A DNA stretch of 64,000 nt from Anaerolinea sp. (GCA_029975055.1 JARKPU010000008.1:90473-154472), one strand, 5' to 3'. Positions 1 to 8,106 are shown, counted from the first letter of the stretch. Translations and numbers: made by a program. The notes: a model not told the origin generated them from the sequence alone.

Positions 1-201
1 CTTGCACAGGTGCAGATGCGGGTTGGCGTACGATTCGGTCACCAGGCCGCCGGATGCGTCCAGCTCGACGGCGGCGCTCCCCTCCAGACGCGGCGCGATG
101 CCCTCGATGCGCCCGGCCGAGATGCCCAGGTCGGCCAGGCTGCCGGCGGGGCGGCTGCGCAGCTGCGCGTTGCGGATGATGAGGTCGTATGCTGCGTTCA
201 T
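1..201 (-). CDS. amidohydrolase (cytosine deaminase-like), N-terminal part
   Basis: Only the first 67 codons are in the window; the gene runs off the left edge. The translation starts MNAAYDLIIRNAQLR, the beta-sandwich start typical of the amidohydrolase superfamily, and reaches a PHLHL metal-binding motif (in YANPHLHLCK) near residue 62. That motif and spacing resemble cytosine deaminase/atrazine-hydrolase type enzymes, which hydrolyse ring C-N bonds with a divalent metal. The ATG overlaps the stop of the upstream aldolase gene by 4 nt (ATGA), so the two are probably translationally coupled. Exact substrate cannot be judged from this fragment. Confidence 0.75.
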   Translation of the reverse strand, partial: MNAAYDLIIRNAQLRSRPAGSLADLGISAGRIEGIAPRLEGSAAVELDASGGLVTESYANPHLHLCK

Positions 202-851
202 GAGAGGGCCTTTCTGCCGCTTTCGATCTCGGCGCGGAAGGCCTCGGCGCGGCGGGTAATCTCGGCAAAGTCGCGCGCGTCGAGCAGCTTCTGGCTGGCC
301 AGTTCGCCCCCCACGCCCAGCGCGGCGGCCCCTTTGCGGATGAATTCGGCGGCGTTGGCCAGCGTCACCCCGCCCACGGGGACGACCTCGAGCTGCGGCA
401 GCGGTGCGAGGATGGCCTTGAGCATCTCGGGGCCGCCAGCAGAGGCCGGGAAGAACTTGATCATATCCGCGCCGGCCTCCCAGGCGGTGAGCATCTCGGT
501 GGGGGTGTAGCAGCCCGGCATCACCGGCACGCTGTAGCGCCGCGCGAGGCGCACCACCTTTTTGCTGAAGGTGGGCGTGACGAGGAAAGCCGCCCCCGCC
601 AGGATGGCGCTCCGCGCGGTTTCGGCATCCAGCACGGTGCCTGCGCCGAAAAGCACTTCATCGCCAAAGCGGCGCGCGGCTTCTTCGATGACGCTGAGCG
701 CGCCGGGGGTGGTCATGGTCACTTCGATGGCGCGCACGCCCCCCGCCAGCAGGGCATCGGCGGCGGCGATGAGCCGGGCCGGGCTTTCGGCGCGCAGGAT
801 GGCGACCAGCCCCGTTTGGCGGATGACCGCCAGCTTTTCAGAGTGCTTCAT
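198..851 (-). CDS. eda: 2-dehydro-3-deoxyphosphogluconate (KDPG/KHG) aldolase
   Basis: Class I aldolase that splits 2-keto-3-deoxy-6-phosphogluconate into pyruvate and glyceraldehyde-3-phosphate in the Entner-Doudoroff or hexuronate routes; cytoplasmic. About 217 aa, normal for the family. Visible motifs: VAILRAE near the N terminus, IEVTMTTP with the catalytic Glu, FGAGTVLD, LVTPTFS, the Schiff-base lysine in MIKFFPAS, and the phosphate-binding PVGGV and GVGGEL loops. I chose the ATG at 851, preceded by GAGGTGGCC; an in-frame GTG at 857 is an alternative. It overlaps the downstream amidohydrolase by 4 nt. Upstream lies a dispersed palindromic repeat that separates it from the UroD-family gene. 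Confidence 0.9.
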   Translation of the reverse strand: MKHSEKLAVIRQTGLVAILRAESPARLIAAADALLAGGVRAIEVTMTTPGALSVIEEAARRFGDEVLFGAGTVLDAETARSAILAGAAFLVTPTFSKKVVRLARRYSVPVMPGCYTPTEMLTAWEAGADMIKFFPASAGGPEMLKAILAPLPQLEVVPVGGVTLANAAEFIRKGAAALGVGGELASQKLLDARDFAEITRRAEAFRAEIESGRKALS

Positions 852-937
852 GGCCACCTCACCTTCATAGAGAAGACCTCCGCCGGTAATTCGGCCCTGC
901 CCTCACGCTGCCGCCCGAGGGCCGCCGGTTGGGCCGC

Positions 938-1003
938 GAAATTGATCGTGTGTGCCATTTTCTGCAAGCTGTGGGGCAAGCCCCACAAATCACAGAGAAT
1001 AAG
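938..1003. repeat. dispersed palindromic repeat, copy 1
   Basis: Contains GATCGTGTGTGCCATTTTCTG followed by the hairpin TGTGGGGC-AA-GCCCCACA (970-987) and a partly complementary outer arm. It belongs to the same family as copies near 11200, 21851, 23010, 24196, 59827 and 61735. Confidence 0.75.
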
Positions 1004-1068
1004 ACGAACTGCCGCGAAATCAGCGTTTCCGGGCGAGGCAAGGCAGAGCCGCACCAGGCGGGCTTTGT

Positions 1069-2022
1069 TCATGCGCCCTCCTCGCCGCGGAAGGTGTGCG
1101 CGGCCTCGATGGCAATGCGCAGGTTCTCCCAATCCACCTCGGAAGGGATGGTGCAATCGGCGCCGAGGATGAAGCGCGGCGGGGCATCGGCGCAAACGGC
1201 GCGCACCGCAGCGCGGATTTCCTCTTTCGAGCCGCTCAGGATGACGCCCTTGCGCTGCATGCCGCCCATGAACGGGCGGTTGAACATGCGCGCCGCTTCC
1301 TTCGCCGTGATGGGCCCGCCGGTGAGCTCGAGGCTGCAATTGACCACCTGACCGGGGTAATTGACGAAGCGCGAGAGATCGGCATACGGCAGGGCGTAAT
1401 CGCAGATGTGCAGGATGTTGAACGGGCAGGCCCGGTTGACCTCTTGCATGAGCGCCAGGTCGTAGGGGCGCACGCACTCATCGAAGAGTTCGGGGCTGTT
1501 GAAGCGCCCGGCCTCGCCGCCCTGGGTGGAGGTGTAAAATCCGTCCAGGCCGAGCCGGATGCATTGCTTGACGAAGCCCATCAGGCTGGCGGTGATGGCT
1601 TCCATGCCGCGCTTGACGGCCTCGGGGTTCTCCTGGATATGCCGGGTGAGGAAGAAATCGCCCACGGTGTGCCCGGCGCACATGAAGGGCGAGTAGAGCG
1701 TGAGGATGACCGGAGCCTCGCGCCGGGCGGCTTTCACCAGCCCTTCCACCACCTTGAGCGGCTCCTCGAAGAAGTCCAGCCCGTAAAAGGGGATGCGCGC
1801 CCAATCTTCAGGCCGGGTGATGGACGGGATGCGCGGGAAGACGTGCTCGTACTGGATTTTGACGAAATCCATGCCGGTGCGGTGGAAGTATTCGAGATGT
1901 TTGAGCACCGCGGCTTCGCCGCGATGGTAGGCCGGGTCGAAATGCAAAAAGAAGGCGGCGGGGATGGTCTCGGGTGCGCCGCCGGGTTCGAGCAGGGAGA
2001 AGACCAGATCTCGTTTATTCAT
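1069..2022 (-). CDS. uroporphyrinogen decarboxylase (UroD/MtaA/CmuA) family protein
   Basis: 317-aa UroD-fold barrel protein. The family covers haem uroporphyrinogen decarboxylase and corrinoid/methyl transferases such as MtaA. This protein starts MNKRDLVFSLL, carries FFLHFDPAYHRGE, YEHVFPRIPSI and a late GADCTIPSEVDWENL segment, which fits the non-haem UroD-family clade found in sugar and methyl metabolism clusters rather than HemE (no RQAGR motif is visible). The ATG at 2022 is preceded by AAAGGAG (2034-2040) and, further up, by a minus-strand TATAAT at 2060-2065. It is followed by a repeat and the KDPG aldolase gene, so it may share a transcript with it. Substrate unknown. Confidence 0.8.
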   Translation of the reverse strand: MNKRDLVFSLLEPGGAPETIPAAFFLHFDPAYHRGEAAVLKHLEYFHRTGMDFVKIQYEHVFPRIPSITRPEDWARIPFYGLDFFEEPLKVVEGLVKAARREAPVILTLYSPFMCAGHTVGDFFLTRHIQENPEAVKRGMEAITASLMGFVKQCIRLGLDGFYTSTQGGEAGRFNSPELFDECVRPYDLALMQEVNRACPFNILHICDYALPYADLSRFVNYPGQVVNCSLELTGGPITAKEAARMFNRPFMGGMQRKGVILSGSKEEIRAAVRAVCADAPPRFILGADCTIPSEVDWENLRIAIEAAHTFRGEEGA

Positions 2023-2059
2023 GCCGGAGGGGACTCCTTTGCAGAGAATGTGCAGTTCT

Positions 2060-2065
2060 ATTATA
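2060..2065 (-). promoter_or_regulatory. putative -10 box for the UroD-family gene
   Basis: TATAAT on the minus strand, 37 nt upstream of the ATG at 2022. No convincing -35 box at the right spacing. Confidence 0.4.
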
Positions 2066-2171
2066 TAGTCAAGGCCGTGGAATCCAGACCAATCACCCGG
2101 CAAAAATCTGCGAGGCGCGAGGCGGGCTTCGCTGGGTTTCTTCCGCTCGAACCGCCCCGGCCGGATAGGCT

Positions 2172-2177
2172 ATAATG
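2172..2177 (+). promoter_or_regulatory. putative -10 box for the ATL gene
   Basis: TATAAT 16 nt before the ATG at 2194, followed by a GGAGG ribosome binding site. The -35 region is not recognisable. Confidence 0.4.
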
Positions 2178-2193
2178 GGCGAGGAGGTGCGCC

Positions 2194-2628
2194 ATGTTTG
2201 GACCCCAGCTTCCGAAACAATCGCGCGAGGCCTTTCACCAGGCCGTCTGGCAGATTGCCCGGCAGATCCCGCCCGGCAAGGTGGGCACCTACGGGCAAAT
2301 TGCGGGCTATATCCCGCTGCCGGCGGGGGTGAGCGAGGAGGATTACGCCCGTTACCGGGCGCGCTGGGCCGGCGGCGCGATGGCCTCCTGCCCCGCTGAC
2401 GTGCCCTGGCAGCGCGTGATCAACAGCCAGGGAAAGATCAGCGAGCGGCCGGGCGCCGAACGCCAGCGCGCGCTGCTGGAAGCCGAGGGCGTGGCCTTCG
2501 ATTCGCGCGGCAAGATCGACCTGAAGCGCTTCGGCTGGGCCGGCCCTTCTGCCGGTTGGCTGCGGGCCAACGGGCTGGTGGTGGTGGAAAAAGAAGAAGC
2601 AGGCCCGAAGCAGGAGAGTTTATTTTAG
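2194..2628 (+). CDS. alkyltransferase-like (ATL) protein, MGMT-fold DNA lesion sensor
   Basis: 144-aa protein with the C-terminal domain fold of O6-alkylguanine-DNA alkyltransferases. It has PPGKVGTYGQIA (helix-turn-helix start) and, where alkyltransferases carry the reactive PCHRV cysteine, VPWQRVINSQGKIS: residue 72 is Trp. Loss of the cysteine with retention of the arginine finger and binding fold is the hallmark of ATL proteins, which flip and hold O6-alkylguanine and hand it to nucleotide excision repair instead of repairing it themselves. Start ATG at 2194 has GGAGG 7 nt upstream. uvrA is present at the far end of this window but is not linked. Confidence 0.88.
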   Translation: MFGPQLPKQSREAFHQAVWQIARQIPPGKVGTYGQIAGYIPLPAGVSEEDYARYRARWAGGAMASCPADVPWQRVINSQGKISERPGAERQRALLEAEGVAFDSRGKIDLKRFGWAGPSAGWLRANGLVVVEKEEAGPKQESLF

Positions 2629-2735
2629 TAATTGGGCGCTCGGGCGCACAGGGCGAAGACGCGCGGACTGCCTGGACGCCCGAGCGCCTGAGCCCCAAGT
2701 GCCCGATCGCCACGAATATTCAAAAGGGTTAGTTT

Positions 2736-3173
2736 ATGAACCGCATCCGCATCGCCCGCCTGCGCCCCGGGGCCGTGTTGCCCACCCGCAAACACCCCCA
2801 AGATGCCGGGCTTGACCTTTACGCCGCCGAAGAGACCACCCTGCCGCCCCATTCGGCGGCCATCGTGCCAACCGGGGTGACGATCGAAATCCCGCCGGGT
2901 TATGTGGGGCTGGTGAAGCCCAAGGGGCGCAGCGATCACCTGCTGGGGGCGGGCGTCGTCGATGCAGGCTACCAGGGTGAGATCCTCGTCAAGGTGGTCA
3001 ACCCCTTTGCGCGCGAGCTGGTCATCCATGCGGGCGAGGCCGTCGGGCAGATTCTCATTCTGCCGGTGCTCACCCCGGCGGTGGAAGAGGTGAGCGCGGA
3101 CGAAATTCACGCCTCCGGTTCGGCCCGCGGTGCGAGCGGGGGAATCGTCGATCAATATAAGCCCCGGCGCTGA
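2736..3173 (+). CDS. dut: dUTP diphosphatase-like protein
   Basis: 145-aa homotrimeric dUTPase-family protein; the enzyme hydrolyses dUTP to dUMP and pyrophosphate, keeping uracil out of DNA and feeding dTMP synthesis. Motif 1 is DAGLDLYA, motif 2 PKGRSD, motif 3 GVVDAGYQGEI with the catalytic Asp, motif 4 GEAVGQILI, and a degenerate glycine-rich motif 5 (ARGASGGIVDQ). The segment between motifs 2 and 3 is about eight residues shorter than in E. coli Dut, and motif 5 lacks the usual FGSTG. It is therefore a divergent member; a dCTP-deaminase-like activity is a weaker alternative. Preceded by AAAGGG. Confidence 0.8.
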   Translation: MNRIRIARLRPGAVLPTRKHPQDAGLDLYAAEETTLPPHSAAIVPTGVTIEIPPGYVGLVKPKGRSDHLLGAGVVDAGYQGEILVKVVNPFARELVIHAGEAVGQILILPVLTPAVEEVSADEIHASGSARGASGGIVDQYKPRR

Positions 3174-3281
3174 GCACTCCCCGCGCCCGCCGCGGCGCGC
3201 ATTCCAGCCGCCCACTTGCGAGCAGCCCCGCCGGGCGGAGGGTTGTCGTGTTAGAATACGGGGGAGATGTCGAGTTAACCG

Positions 3282-4517
3282 ATGAACATCACCCTGTTAC
3301 ATTACGCCTCGCCGCCGGTGGTGGGCGGGGTCGAGATGGTGCTGGCCCGCCAGGCCGAACTGCTGGCGCGAGCCGGGCACCGCGTGGAGGTGCTCACCGG
3401 GCGCGGCGCGCCGTGGGATGCGCGCATCGGCGTGTGCGTGCTGCCCGAGTTCGATTCGCGCCATCCCCTCGTGCTCAGCCTCAAGCAGCAACTCGACCGG
3501 GGGATCGTCCCGCCCGAGTTCGAGAGCCTGGTTGACCGCCTGTATGCCCTGCTGCAGGAACACCTGGCCGGGGCCGATTGGCTGATCGTCCACAACGTGG
3601 CCTCGCTGCACAAGAACCTGGCGCTCACCGCCGCCTTGCAGCGCTTCTCGCAGGCCTCCGGCGACACGCGCATGATCCTCTGGCACCACGACTTCGCCTG
3701 GACGGGGAAGCGCTACGAGGCCGAACTGCACCCCGGCTACCCGTGGGACCTGCTGCGCATGCCCTGGAAAGGCGTGGAGCAGGTGACGATCTCCGACTCG
3801 CGCAAGGCCGAGATGTGCCGCCTCTACGGGCTTAAACCCGGCAAGGTGCACGTCATCCCCAACGGCGTGGATATGGACAACTTCCTGGCCCTGCAGCCCG
3901 AGACGCGCCTGCTGGCCGACCGGCTTGGCCTGCACGAGGCCGCGCCCCTGCTGCTCACCCCGGTGAGGCTGACCCGCCGCAAGAACCTGGAGTTCGGCCT
4001 GCACATCCTGGCCGGGCTGCTGCCGCGCCTGCCCGCCGCGCGCTGGGTGATCACCGGGCCGCTGGGCGCGCACAACCCGGAGAACCTGACCTATTACCGC
4101 TACCTGTGCGACCTGCGCAGCGAACTGGGCTTAGATTCTACCGTCGCCTTCCTCGCCGAGACCTACCCCGACGGGCTGAGCGACGCCCAAATTGCCGATT
4201 TTTACCGCATCGCCGACGCGCTGCTCATCACCAGCCAGGAAGAGGGCTTTGGGCTGCCGGTGATCGAGGCCGGGCTGGCGCGGGTGCCGATCTTTGCCAG
4301 CGATATCCCGCCGCTGCGCGCCCTGGGCGGGAAGTGGGCCACCTATTTCAAACTGCAGGACGACCCTGCCGATGTTGCCGGGCGCATTGCCGCCCGCCTG
4401 GAGGGGGATGCCGCCTACCGGCTGCGCGCGCACGTGCGCGCCAAATTCACATGGGAAGCGATCTACGAGCGGCAGATCGCGCCTTTGTTGAGATCCGAAC
4501 CTTCTCGGGAAGGATAA
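3282..4517 (+). CDS. glycosyltransferase family 4 (GT-B), first gene of glucosylglycerate island
   Basis: 411-aa retaining GT-B glycosyltransferase. The N-terminal Rossmann half starts MNITLLHYASPPVVGGVE; the C-terminal half shows LTPVRLTRRKNLE for nucleotide-sugar binding and the E-x7-E region SQEEGFGLPVIEAG. Cytoplasmic, no membrane segment. Its stop is 4 nt before the GpgS-like gene, so both are likely co-transcribed. In organisms making mannosylglucosylglycerate a GT4 enzyme extends glucosylglycerate or its phosphate, which is a reasonable guess for this gene or the GT4 at 9906. Donor and acceptor are not readable from sequence. Confidence 0.85.
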   Translation: MNITLLHYASPPVVGGVEMVLARQAELLARAGHRVEVLTGRGAPWDARIGVCVLPEFDSRHPLVLSLKQQLDRGIVPPEFESLVDRLYALLQEHLAGADWLIVHNVASLHKNLALTAALQRFSQASGDTRMILWHHDFAWTGKRYEAELHPGYPWDLLRMPWKGVEQVTISDSRKAEMCRLYGLKPGKVHVIPNGVDMDNFLALQPETRLLADRLGLHEAAPLLLTPVRLTRRKNLEFGLHILAGLLPRLPAARWVITGPLGAHNPENLTYYRYLCDLRSELGLDSTVAFLAETYPDGLSDAQIADFYRIADALLITSQEEGFGLPVIEAGLARVPIFASDIPPLRALGGKWATYFKLQDDPADVAGRIAARLEGDAAYRLRAHVRAKFTWEAIYERQIAPLLRSEPSREG

Positions 4518-4521
4518 TGCG

Positions 4522-6354
4522 ATGAAACGCTGGTCAAGACCATTTCCAATTGTGCTGGTGCCGGTTTTCGAAGGCTGCCCCTCTGAAGATTCACTGGCCC
4601 TCGCCGGGCTGCTGGATACCACCGTGCGCCTGCTCGGGCTGGTGCAGGTGGCCGAGGGCATGCCGCTTTCGGGCGGAAGCGCCGCCGCTCGCGAACTGCG
4701 CAAGGTGCTGCGCAAATACACGGCTCAGCACCGCCTGGGCGAGAACTTTCAGGTGTCGGTCTCGTTCAATGCCTGGCAAGACCTGCGCCAGCATATCCGC
4801 GCCACCCGGCCTGACCTGGTGATCTTCGACTGGAACGCCATTCAAAACTGCCAGGCGGGCGGGCGCGGCGATGCGCTGGCGAACATCGGCGCCAACCTGG
4901 CGGTGGTGCGCGGGCCCATCGGCGAGAAGGTGGCCCGCTCGCTCGTGCCTCTGCGCGGCGGCCCGCACGCTCAACTGGCGCTGCGCCTGGCCCTGGCTCT
5001 GCCCACCCACCAGATTTCCGCCGTGCACCTGCGCTCGCCGCGCGAAACGCCCACCGAAACCCCGGCGCCCTTCCGCGGACTGGCGCGCATCCTCCCTTCG
5101 CTGCCCGAGGTGCGCTACGAAATGCGCCCCTCCGAAGACCCGCTGGCGGAAATCCGCAGCCTGGCGAAGGAAGCCGACCTGCTGATCATCGGCACACCGG
5201 CGCGCGCCATGGGCACGGGCCAGCAGGCCGAGCCGGCGGCGGGCGGCCTGCTCGAGACAAGCCCGTGCCCGGTGATCATGGTCAAATCGGAACGGGCCGA
5301 GCCGCACACCTTCACCGGCGCAGAGGCCGAGCGCTCGGGGAGCGAGGCCATTTCCATCCTGGTGGACAAGTGGTTTGCCGAGAACACTTACCACGCCTCC
5401 GAATTCGACAACCTGGCCGAGCTGGTCAAGCTCAAGCGCGCCCAAAACCTGACGATCTCGCTCGCGCTGCCGGCCCTCAACGAGGAAGAGACGGTCGGCA
5501 CGGTCATCTCCACGGTGCAAAAAGCGCTGGTAGAGAAGTACCCCCTGCTGGATGAGATCGTGCTGATCGATTCCAACTCGACCGACCGCACGCGCGAGAT
5601 CGGCCGCGAGCTGGGCGTGCCGGTGTACATCCACCAGGAACTGCTGCCGCAGTACGGCGCGCGCGCCGGCAAGGGCGAGGCGCTGTGGAAGAGCCTGTAC
5701 GTCACCCGCGGCGATATCGTCGTCTGGATCGATTCCGATATCGTCAACATCCACCCGCGCTTCGTCTATGGCGTCTTGGGCCCCCTGCTGCACGACCCGC
5801 GCGTGCAGTTCGTCAAAGGCTTCTACCAGCGCCCGCTGCGCGCCGGGCGCAAAGTCACCGCCGCAGGGGGCGGGCGGGTGACGGAACTGACCGCGCGCCC
5901 CCTGTTCAACCTGTTCTACCCGGAACTCTCGGGGGTCATCCAGCCGCTTTCGGGCGAGTACGGCGGGCGGCGCTCGGCCCTGGAGCAGCTCACGTTTTAT
6001 TCCGGCTACGGCGTGGAGACAGGCCTGCTGATCGACGCCTACGAGAAGTTCGGCCTGCGGGCCATTGCCCAGGTGGATCTGCTCGAGCGCATCCATCACA
6101 ACCAGTCGCTGCAGGCGCTCTCGAAGATGTCGTTCGTCATCATCCAGACGATGCTCAGCAAGCTCGAGAAGCGCTTCCAGCGCCCGCTGCTCGAAGAGGT
6201 GAACAAGTCGATGAAGCTGATCGAGTATCAGAACGGGGCATACTACCTCAACGTGCAGGAACTGGCCGAGCTGGAGCGCACGCCGATGATCGAGCTGCCG
6301 GAATATTGCCAGCGCTTCGCGCGGACAGAGAGGGCCGATGGCGGCAGGGCCTGA
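4522..6354 (+). CDS. gpgS: glucosyl-3-phosphoglycerate synthase with N-terminal universal-stress-like domains
   Basis: 610 aa, about twice a normal GpgS. Residues ~8-255 look like two tandem Usp (universal stress) halves, the second ending in LLIIGTPARAMGTG and CPVIMVKS. Residues ~275-600 match the GT81 GpgS family: ISLALPALNEEETVGTVI, LIDSNSTDRT, the metal-binding D-S-D at 404-406 in VVWIDSDIVN, VKGFYQRPL, the ELSGVIQPLSGEYGGRR region and GYGVETGLLIDAY. GpgS transfers glucose from a nucleoside diphosphate to 3-phosphoglycerate, the first step of glucosylglycerate synthesis. The stop overlaps the phosphatase gene by 17 nt. The Usp fusion may sense nucleotide or stress; that is inference. Confidence 0.88.
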   Translation: MKRWSRPFPIVLVPVFEGCPSEDSLALAGLLDTTVRLLGLVQVAEGMPLSGGSAAARELRKVLRKYTAQHRLGENFQVSVSFNAWQDLRQHIRATRPDLVIFDWNAIQNCQAGGRGDALANIGANLAVVRGPIGEKVARSLVPLRGGPHAQLALRLALALPTHQISAVHLRSPRETPTETPAPFRGLARILPSLPEVRYEMRPSEDPLAEIRSLAKEADLLIIGTPARAMGTGQQAEPAAGGLLETSPCPVIMVKSERAEPHTFTGAEAERSGSEAISILVDKWFAENTYHASEFDNLAELVKLKRAQNLTISLALPALNEEETVGTVISTVQKALVEKYPLLDEIVLIDSNSTDRTREIGRELGVPVYIHQELLPQYGARAGKGEALWKSLYVTRGDIVVWIDSDIVNIHPRFVYGVLGPLLHDPRVQFVKGFYQRPLRAGRKVTAAGGGRVTELTARPLFNLFYPELSGVIQPLSGEYGGRRSALEQLTFYSGYGVETGLLIDAYEKFGLRAIAQVDLLERIHHNQSLQALSKMSFVIIQTMLSKLEKRFQRPLLEEVNKSMKLIEYQNGAYYLNVQELAELERTPMIELPEYCQRFARTERADGGRA

Positions 6355-6940
6355 AGCCTGCGGGCGCGGGGTGTTGTGGCTGGTGCGCCACGGCCAGACG
6401 GATTGGAACACGCAGGGGCGCTTTCAGGGCCAGGCCGACCCGCCGCTCAACGCCGCCGGGCTGGCCGAAGCCGCTCAAGCCGGGCAGCAGCTGGCAGGCG
6501 CGGGCCTGCAAGCGCTCTTCAGCAGCGACCTGCGCCGCGCCCTGCAAACCGCCGAGGTCATCGCCAGATTGACGGGGCTGCAGGTGCAAATAGAGCCGCG
6601 CCTGCGCGAAGTCTGCCTGGGAGCATGGGAGGGTATGCTCTTCAAGGAGATCAAGCTGAATTACCCCGCCGAAGTGGAAGCGCGCCTGCGCGACCCGCTT
6701 GGCTTTCGCCCCCCAGGCGGCGAGACGCTGCAAGAGGTGGCCGCGCGCGCCTTCCAGGCGGCGGATGAGATCGCCGCGCGCTACGCGGGCCGCCCGGTGG
6801 CCATCGTCTCTCACGGGTTGACGCTGGCGGCGCTCATCACGTGCGCGCAGGGCACCGGGCTGGCGCGGGCGTTCGAGTTCATTCCGCCCAACGCCGCGCC
6901 GCAGCGCGTGACGTGGCCCCCCGACGGACAAGGCAGGTGA
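6338..6940 (+). CDS. histidine phosphatase, likely glucosyl-3-phosphoglycerate phosphatase
   Basis: 200-aa member of the histidine phosphatase (phosphoglycerate-mutase-like) family. The catalytic RHGQTDWN motif is near residue 18, GRFQGQADPPL follows, the second-site acidic region is CLGAWEGM, and the second histidine is in VSHGLTLAAL. Mycobacterial GpgP, which removes the phosphate from glucosyl-3-phosphoglycerate, is of this family, and the 17-nt overlap with the GpgS gene strongly suggests the same step here. Without the neighbour it could only be called a generic phosphatase. GAGAGG precedes the ATG inside the gpgS end. Confidence 0.82.
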   Translation: MAAGPEACGRGVLWLVRHGQTDWNTQGRFQGQADPPLNAAGLAEAAQAGQQLAGAGLQALFSSDLRRALQTAEVIARLTGLQVQIEPRLREVCLGAWEGMLFKEIKLNYPAEVEARLRDPLGFRPPGGETLQEVAARAFQAADEIAARYAGRPVAIVSHGLTLAALITCAQGTGLARAFEFIPPNAAPQRVTWPPDGQGR

Positions 6941-6944
6941 TGCC

Positions 6945-7706
6945 ATGCCCCGCCAGAAGAAGCCCGCTCGCTCGCAGGTTCTGTTCGCCCGGCTGGGAGA
7001 GATGACCTCGCCCCCGCCGCCCGCCGCGGGCGACCCCGAAGATGAGGTGTTGAACCTGGTCAGCGTGGCCGAAAGGGTCATCCGCACCGCGCCGGATTCG
7101 AGCCGCACGCTGCGCATGAAGAAGTTCCGCGCGCAGTTGCTGCACGCCTGGCTGGTGAGTAACTTCCAGCCCTGCCGGGCGGCGGATATCGGCGGGGGCA
7201 AGGGCCTGCTGGGGCACCTGCTCATCCAATCCGGCTGGCAGGTGACGGTGATCGACCCGGTGAGCCAGCCCCTGCCCGAAAAGTACAAGGATATCCGCAC
7301 CGGGCAGCGCGTGAAGGTGAGCGCGGCCCACGCGGTTCCGCGCATCGCCCAGCCGTTCGAGGTGGACATGGCGCAGGGCTTCGACCTGCTGATCGGCATG
7401 CACGCGCACGGCTGCAACGCGAAGATCATCGACGCCGCGGCGCTCTACGGCTGCGGGTTCGTCATCTTCCCCTGCTGCGTGATCGACGAGCCGTTCTTCC
7501 CGCGCCTGGGGGTGCACTGGCTGGAGTGCCTGGCAGCTTACGCGCTCGAACGCGGGCTGGAGGTGTTCCCCTTCCGGTTGAATTTCAAGGGGCAGAACAT
7601 CGGCCTGTGCCATGTGGGAAGGAATCTCCATCCGCTCCTTTGGGAAGGTCATGCCACACCTCCCCTTCCCTCCAGGGCAGGGGCAGGGGGTCAGGTCGGT
7701 GAATGA
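6945..7706 (+). CDS. SAM-dependent methyltransferase-like protein with extended C-terminus
   Basis: 253 aa. A Rossmann methyltransferase motif ADIGGGKGLLGHLL is at residues ~83-96, followed by an acidic strand end VTVIDPV and, later, MHAHGCNAKIIDAA and FVIFPCCVID. The cysteine/histidine pattern recalls methyltransferase-31 type domains (TRM13-like), normally acting on RNA or small molecules. The last ~25 residues (from about LHPLLWEGH) are encoded by the palindromic flank of the DUF559 gene and look like an acquired read-through tail. It starts 4 nt after the phosphatase stop, so it lies in the same transcript, but a role in solute methylation is speculation. Confidence 0.65.
   Translation: MPRQKKPARSQVLFARLGEMTSPPPPAAGDPEDEVLNLVSVAERVIRTAPDSSRTLRMKKFRAQLLHAWLVSNFQPCRAADIGGGKGLLGHLLIQSGWQVTVIDPVSQPLPEKYKDIRTGQRVKVSAAHAVPRIAQPFEVDMAQGFDLLIGMHAHGCNAKIIDAAALYGCGFVIFPCCVIDEPFFPRLGVHWLECLAAYALERGLEVFPFRLNFKGQNIGLCHVGRNLHPLLWEGHATPPLPSRAGAGGQVGE
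7650..7690. repeat. upstream palindromic flank of DUF559 gene
   Basis: CCCCTTCCCT, CC spacer, AGGGCAGGGG: an imperfect inverted repeat about 20 nt before the DUF559 start. It mirrors the palindrome at the end of that gene. Confidence 0.6.
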
Positions 7707-7707
7707 A

Positions 7708-8106
7708 ATGCCGAACAAACGAATCGTCACCGGGCAAGCAGTGACGCAAGACCTCACACTTCGCGCGAGGGAATTGCGTTCGGCCATGACCCCTGCAGAA
7801 GGAAAACTCTGGAATTATCTGCGCGGCAACCGGCTTGGAAAGTCCCACTTCCGCCGACAGCAGATTATCAACCGTTTTATTGATGATTTCTATTGCCACC
7901 AGGCAGACCTTGTCATTGAATTGGATGGGCCGGTTCATCAAGCGCAGGTTGAATATGACGCCGCCCGAGAAAAATATCTCCAGGAATCGGGTTTGAAGGT
8001 TCTGCGTTTCACCAACCATGAGATTGAGCAAGAAATCGAGAAGGTTCTGGAGGTGATTTTGAGGACCTGTCTGGAAGGGATGAACCTGCCCCCAGCCCCT
8101 CCCTAG
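7708..8106 (+). CDS. DUF559 domain protein (Vsr/endonuclease-like)
   Basis: 132 aa. Visible family features are LRARELRSAMTPAEGKLWNYLR, then FRRQQIINRFIDDFYC, ADLVIELDGPVHQ and LKVLRFTNHEI. The D-x(n)-E-x-D core (DFYC ... VIELDG) is the PD-(D/E)XK-like nuclease arrangement related to very-short-patch repair endonucleases. Biological role of DUF559 proteins is unestablished. It is bounded by GC-rich palindromes, its stop lies inside the second one, and base composition inside the gene is visibly less GC-rich than its neighbours, all suggesting a transferred cassette. ATG at 7708 chosen; an in-frame GTG at 7699 is possible. The DNA-repair or selfish nature is inference. Confidence 0.85.
   Translation: MPNKRIVTGQAVTQDLTLRARELRSAMTPAEGKLWNYLRGNRLGKSHFRRQQIINRFIDDFYCHQADLVIELDGPVHQAQVEYDAAREKYLQESGLKVLRFTNHEIEQEIEKVLEVILRTCLEGMNLPPAPP

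Noticed and set aside
2..510. Long plus-strand open frames over the amidohydrolase and aldolase
   Set aside because: They are antisense to clear genes; high GC makes long shadow frames common here.
848..1072. 74-codon minus-strand ORF starting with ATGA overlap at the end of the UroD-family gene, with GAGGAGG upstream
   Set aside because: Its middle is translated from a dispersed palindrome and it runs into the aldolase start; composition does not look like a protein, so it is more likely a by-product of the repeat.
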